The notes under the pieces: model-generated
What the model was told of the DNA's origin: nothing
Databases searched by the model: none
The model's input: the letters and a program-made list of their open reading frames with translations, nothing else
Part shown: positions 5,690-8,979 of the stretch, piece after piece
Layout: the number at the start of each line of letters is the position of its first letter
How positions within the stretch are numbered: position 1 is the stretch's first letter
DNA from: Prevotellaceae bacterium
GTDB lineage: Bacteria > Bacteroidota > Bacteroidia > Bacteroidales > UBA932
Assembly (NCBI GenBank): GCA_031287815.1
Contig: JAITSM010000093.1
Coordinates: 1 to 8,979, forward strand
Direction: 5' to 3'
Length of the DNA: 8,979 bases
Translations under genes and position numbers: made by a program

Positions 5690-6244
5690 ATGAACGAAGG
5701 ACACATAGCCAGACGATACGCGAAAGCCTTGCTGGAATACGCCACCGCGCACGGCGAAGACGTAGCGCTTTACAACCGGATGAAATTATTGTCAAGCGTT
5801 GTAACCACTACGCCCCGCCTGCTCGAAACCATAGGAAGCCCTATGGTGCCGTATGCCGACAAGCTGCAACTGTTGTGCGAGGTGGCCGGCGCAGCGATAG
5901 AAGAAAGTTACCGGCGTTTTGTACGGCTATTGCTCGAAAACCGCCGGGAACATTTGGTGCGGAATATCGCATTGGGTTATGTGTCGCTTTACCGCTCCAG
6001 CCGCCACATCGGGAAGGTGCTGCTGGTGTCCGTAGAGCCGCTGCCCGAAGCCGTTATTGAACGGATACGCCGCCGCGCGGAACAGCAAACGCAGGGCACG
6101 GTGGAAATAGAAAACCGCATTGACCCCGGTATAAAAGGCGGCTTTATTTTTCAGATAGACGACCTCCGGCTGGACGCTTCCGTAGCGGGGCAACTGGAAA
6201 AAGTACGGCGGCAGTTTATCCGTAAAAACAAAATCATCGTTTAA
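5690..6244 (+). CDS. atpH: ATP synthase F1 subunit delta (OSCP homologue)
   Basis: A 184-residue stator subunit that binds the top of alpha and links it to b. The N-terminal helical domain opens with IARRYAKALLEYA, a strong match to the delta/OSCP start. The C-terminal signature lies at about 143-174: RIDPGIKGGFIF, then DLRLDASVAGQLEKVRR. The length is usual (E. coli 177). It begins one base after the atpF stop and ends 36 bases before atpA. Confidence 0.95.
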   Translation: MNEGHIARRYAKALLEYATAHGEDVALYNRMKLLSSVVTTTPRLLETIGSPMVPYADKLQLLCEVAGAAIEESYRRFVRLLLENRREHLVRNIALGYVSLYRSSRHIGKVLLVSVEPLPEAVIERIRRRAEQQTQGTVEIENRIDPGIKGGFIFQIDDLRLDASVAGQLEKVRRQFIRKNKIIV

Positions 6245-6280
6245 AACGTAGCAGAAAAATCACTAAGAAATAAAAAGAAT

Positions 6281-7861
6281 ATGTCGGATATAAAAGTAAG
6301 CGAAGTTTCCAAAATTCTAAAAATGCAATTGGAAAATATCGACACCAAATTGCAGTATGATGAAGTGGGCGTGGTGTTGCAAGTGAGCGACGGCGTGGCG
6401 CGCATTTATGGGCTCGCCAATGCCGAAGCCAATGAACTGCTCGAATTCCAGGACGGCATGATGGGCGTGGTGATGAACCTCGAAGAAGACAATGTGGGCG
6501 CGGTGCTATTGGGTACAACCGACCACATCAAGGAAGGCTTTTCGGTACGCCGCACCGGTAAAATCGCCTCCATCAATGTGGGCGAAGGCATGCTCGGCCG
6601 CGTGATAGACCCGCTGGGCGAAACGCTCGATGGCAAAGGCCCTGTTGCCGGCGAACGGTTCCTGATGCCACTGGAGCGGAAAGCGCCGGGCGTTATTTAC
6701 CGGCAGCCGGTAAACCAGCCCCTGCAAACAGGCATCAAGGCGGTGGACGCCATGATTCCCATCGGGCGCGGGCAGCGCGAACTAATCATCGGCGACCGGC
6801 AAACCGGCAAAACCGCCATTGCCATAGACACCATTATCAACCAACGCGAGGGTTACCTGAACGGCGACCCGGTGTATTGCATCTATGTGGCAGTCGGGCA
6901 AAAGGGCTCGACTGTGGCGTCTATCGTAAATACGCTGCGCGAAAAGGGCGCTATGGATTATACGATTGTTGTGGCGGCTACGGCTGCCGACCCTGCCGCC
7001 ATGCAGTATTTTGCGCCGTTTGCCGGCGCCGCTATCGGCGAATATTTCCGCGATACCGGGCGCCATGCGCTGGTTATTTACGACGACTTGTCGAAACAGG
7101 CGGTGGCCTACCGGGAAGTGTCGCTAATCCTGCGCCGCCCGTCGGGGCGCGAAGCCTATCCGGGCGATATTTTTTACCTGCACTCGCGCCTGCTGGAACG
7201 GGCGGCAAAAATAATCAACCAGCCCGAAGTCGCCGCCGCCATGAACGACCTGCCCGAAAGCCTGAAAGGAAAAGTCAAGGGCGGAGGGTCGCTCACCGCC
7301 CTGCCGATTATCGAAACGCAGGCGGGCGACGTGTCGGCCTATATCCCAACCAACGTTATCTCCATCACCGACGGGCAAATATTCCTTGACACCGATTTAT
7401 TCAATCAGGGCGTACGGCCGGCTATCAACGTGGGCATCTCTGTATCGCGGGTGGGCGGCAACGCCCAAATCAAGGCGATGAAGAAAGTGGCGGGAACCCT
7501 CAAAATCGACCAGGCGCAATACCGCGAACTGGAAGCCTTCACCAAATTCGGCGGGGATATTGACCCTGTTACGGCCTTCACGATTGACAAGGGGCAAAAG
7601 AATACGCGCCTGCTGATTCAACCCAAATGCGCGCCGGTGCCGGTAGAAAAACAGATTGCCGTGCTCTATTGCGGCACGCAGGGGCTGCTGCGGGATATTA
7701 AGTTGAACCGCATAAACGAATTTGAACGAATGTTCGTGGAAGCCCTTGATGCACGCCACAAGAAAGATATCCTGACGCCCTTGAAAAACGGCGTCATCAA
7801 TGAAAATGTAACCGGCGCTATCGAAAAACTGGCGGCGGAGATAGTGAATATATTAAAATAG
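6281..7861 (+). CDS. atpA: ATP synthase F1 subunit alpha
   Basis: The non-catalytic nucleotide-binding subunit of F1, 526 residues. The N-terminal barrel includes VGVVLQVSDGVARIYGL. The P-loop GDRQTGKTA is at 171-179 with Lys177. VIYDDLSKQAVAYRE follows as the Walker B region. The arginine finger is Arg390 in SVSRVGG, which reaches into the neighbouring beta catalytic site (E. coli R376). The C-terminal helical domain begins near ALRLDQAQYRELEAF-like text, here KIDQAQYRELEAFTKFGGD. All expected functional residues are present and the length is normal for Bacteroidota (E. coli 513). An A-rich leader (6245-6280) precedes the start. It is separated from beta by six genes, unlike E. coli, where only gamma lies between them. 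Confidence 0.98.
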   Translation: MSDIKVSEVSKILKMQLENIDTKLQYDEVGVVLQVSDGVARIYGLANAEANELLEFQDGMMGVVMNLEEDNVGAVLLGTTDHIKEGFSVRRTGKIASINVGEGMLGRVIDPLGETLDGKGPVAGERFLMPLERKAPGVIYRQPVNQPLQTGIKAVDAMIPIGRGQRELIIGDRQTGKTAIAIDTIINQREGYLNGDPVYCIYVAVGQKGSTVASIVNTLREKGAMDYTIVVAATAADPAAMQYFAPFAGAAIGEYFRDTGRHALVIYDDLSKQAVAYREVSLILRRPSGREAYPGDIFYLHSRLLERAAKIINQPEVAAAMNDLPESLKGKVKGGGSLTALPIIETQAGDVSAYIPTNVISITDGQIFLDTDLFNQGVRPAINVGISVSRVGGNAQIKAMKKVAGTLKIDQAQYRELEAFTKFGGDIDPVTAFTIDKGQKNTRLLIQPKCAPVPVEKQIAVLYCGTQGLLRDIKLNRINEFERMFVEALDARHKKDILTPLKNGVINENVTGAIEKLAAEIVNILK

Positions 7862-7876
7862 TTTCTTCCCAACAGC

Positions 7877-8743
7877 ATGGCGGCATTCAAGGAAATAAAA
7901 GAACGGATACAGTCGGTAAAAACCACGCAGAAGATTACCTCTGCCATGAAGATGGTGTCGGCGGCGAAGCTGAACAAGGCGCAGAAAAATATCTCCGGCA
8001 TGTTTCCCTATTCCAACGCCCTGCATCATATTCTCCATAGCGTGCTGGCGGCAGGGGAAGACTTCTATACGCCGCTGGCGGAAGAGCGCACGCCGGAACG
8101 CGTGGCCATTATCGCCTTTTCGTCCGACAGTTCGCTGGCGGGCTCCTTCAATTCCAATATCATTAAGGAATTTCGCAAAACATTGTCGGCCTACGAACAT
8201 CTCCCGAAAGAAAATATCCTTATTTATACTGTCGGGAAAAAAGTTTTTGAAGCGGCGCGCAAATCGGGCTATGCGGTTACCCGCAACTTTGAAGGGCTGG
8301 CGTCCAAACCCGACTACGAGGCTACCGCCGCCTTTACCGGCGAGTTGATTACCCTCTTCAACCGCAAAGCCATTGACCGTGTAGAAGTCATCTATCATCA
8401 TTTTAAGAGCGCCGGCGCGCAGGCGCTCACGCGTGAAAACTTTTTGCCGCTGTCCCTGCCGGCCACCGGAAGCGCTACCGCAAAACGGGTTGTTACAGAC
8501 TACCTCCTCGAGCCCTCGCGGGAAACGGTGCTTACCGAATTATTGCCGAAATCGCTCAAGCTGAAACTTTACACCATGCTCTTAGACTCCAACGCTTCGG
8601 AACATGCGGCGCGCGTCATTGCCATGCAAACCGCCACCGACAACGCCGAAGAACTCATCGAAACGCTGGTCGTTGCCTACAACAAATCGCGCCAGCAAGC
8701 CATCACCAACGAACTCCTCGATATGATAGGGGGAGCAAGTTGA
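7877..8743 (+). CDS. atpG: ATP synthase F1 subunit gamma (central rotor shaft)
   Basis: A 288-residue rotor subunit. The N-terminal helix has KTTQKITSAMKMVSAAKL (15-32) and the C-terminal helix has IAMQTATDNAEELIETL followed by NKSRQQAITNELLDMIGG (within 239-288); these two helices form the coiled coil that turns inside the alpha/beta hexamer. The Rossmann-like middle starts with RVAIIAFSSDSSLAGSFN, in place of the more common TSDRGLCGGFN. The length is usual (E. coli 287), with no plant or cyanobacterial regulatory insertion. It starts 15 bases after atpA and is the last gene of the operon. The TGA stop overlaps the start of repeat B'. Confidence 0.97.
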   Translation: MAAFKEIKERIQSVKTTQKITSAMKMVSAAKLNKAQKNISGMFPYSNALHHILHSVLAAGEDFYTPLAEERTPERVAIIAFSSDSSLAGSFNSNIIKEFRKTLSAYEHLPKENILIYTVGKKVFEAARKSGYAVTRNFEGLASKPDYEATAAFTGELITLFNRKAIDRVEVIYHHFKSAGAQALTRENFLPLSLPATGSATAKRVVTDYLLEPSRETVLTELLPKSLKLKLYTMLLDSNASEHAARVIAMQTATDNAEELIETLVVAYNKSRQQAITNELLDMIGGAS

Positions 8744-8790
8744 ATGGAAAATTGAGAATGTCTCTTGAGGCGCTAGCCCATTCTCCATTC
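8742..8790 (-). repeat. Element B', right copy, core inverted relative to the left copy
   Basis: GAGAATG (8754-8760) can pair with CATTCTC (8779-8785). The 20 bases 8754-8773 are the exact reverse complement of 1386-1405. On the + strand the outer arms (AATGGAAAATT before, CATTCTCCATT after) keep the same order as in the left copy while the core is reversed. The element begins inside the atpG stop codon. Confidence 0.75.
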
Positions 8791-8793
8791 ATT

Positions 8794-8824
8794 AAAAAAA
8801 CGCCGGCATGTTTCCATACCGGCG
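8794..8824 (-). terminator. Terminator shared by atpG and the convergent gene, best on the minus strand
   Basis: Read on the minus strand, this is a 10-bp stem (one G-T wobble) with a GAAA loop, followed by seven T: a strong terminator for the gene ending at 8909. On the + strand the same stem has one C-A mismatch, a TTTC loop and a weaker tail (tctttcttc), so it may also end the atp transcript, less efficiently. The stem and loop are identical to those at 86-109. Confidence 0.8.
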
Positions 8825-8838
8825 TCTTTCTTCAGAGA

Positions 8839-8906
8839 CCTCCCCCCAACCCCCTCCGAAGGAGGGGGAGTTGGCTCCCTCCCCTTCGGGGAGGGCTGGG
8901 GAGGGG
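8839..8906 (-). repeat. Element A', right copy, inverted
   Basis: 8850-8906 is the exact reverse complement of 4-60. Hairpins are 8850-8857/8861-8868 and 8877-8884/8888-8895. The outer stem is 8839-8845 with 8898-8904, so the three-way junction is conserved. The element starts two bases after the stop codon of the minus-strand gene and would lie in its 3' untranslated region, upstream of the terminator. Confidence 0.85.
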
Positions 8907-8908
8907 CG

Positions 8909-8979
8909 TCAGGGTATTACCACCTCCGCTATCGGGCTGTACGGCCCTTTCTCGCCGCGGGTGTTCTCCCAGCAGAGGG
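8909..8979 (-). CDS. C-terminal end of a convergent gene, partial
   Basis: The minus strand reads open from the window edge to a TGA at 8909-8911. The last residues are LCWENTRGEKGPYSPIAEVVIP. The pattern W-NTRGE-GP-S, ending in a short beta strand, resembles the C-terminal tails of Bacteroidota proteins with a fibronectin type III-like fold, from memory. Support for coding is the position of the stop just before element A' and a terminator in the matching orientation. Only 22 full codons are visible, so function is not assigned. Confidence 0.55.
   Translation of the reverse strand, partial: LCWENTRGEKGPYSPIAEVVIP

Noticed and set aside
5200..5745. Long antisense open frame (181 codons) opposite atpF
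   Set aside because: Mirror of the biased codon use of a well-supported gene; its protein looks like a shadow, rich in Cys, Phe and His without domain features.
7853..8401. Antisense open frame (182 codons) opposite atpG
   Set aside because: Shadow of the gamma gene with no recognisable domain.

Overview
The window holds one complete F1Fo ATP synthase operon of the Bacteroidota type, most likely order Bacteroidales. Three things point there. The gene order is beta, epsilon, a small membrane protein, a, c, b, delta, alpha, gamma. Start codons are preceded by A-rich leaders rather than Shine-Dalgarno sequences. Two putative promoters match the Bacteroidota -7 box TAnnTTTG. The protein features agree: a signal peptide and periplasmic extension on subunit a, an 80-residue epsilon and an insertion in beta. 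Genus and species cannot be told from the sequence.

Layout: 4-117 is a GC-rich palindromic repeat (element A) followed by a rho-independent terminator, presumably the 3' end of a gene lying left of the window. 118-225 is non-coding, with a heptamer repeat and a putative promoter. 226-1347 encodes an exported alpha/beta hydrolase. 1348-1524 is non-coding: it holds a hairpin repeat (element B) and the putative operon promoter. 1525-8743 is the operon: atpD, atpC, an atpI-like gene, atpB, atpE, atpF, atpH, atpA, atpG, all on the + strand with short gaps or near-overlaps. 8742-8906 carries a second element B, then an inverted copy of the terminator and element A. 8909-8979 is the C-terminal end of a convergent minus-strand gene.

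How the genes work together: atpB, atpE and atpF give the membrane Fo sector (a, c-ring, b stalk). atpA, atpD, atpG, atpH and atpC give the F1 sector. The small four-helix membrane protein sits where atpI is found in other operons and may help c-ring assembly. The residues needed for catalysis and proton transfer are present in alpha, beta, a and c, and c lacks the sodium-binding signature, so this should be a working proton-coupled enzyme.

I see no new protein system here. The least ordinary content is the intergenic DNA. Two families of repeats flank the operon as nested inverted pairs (A, hydrolase, B, atp operon, B', A'). One has 57 bp identical between copies and folds on paper into a three-way junction with a linked terminator. 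Several repeats begin at or within a few bases of a stop codon.
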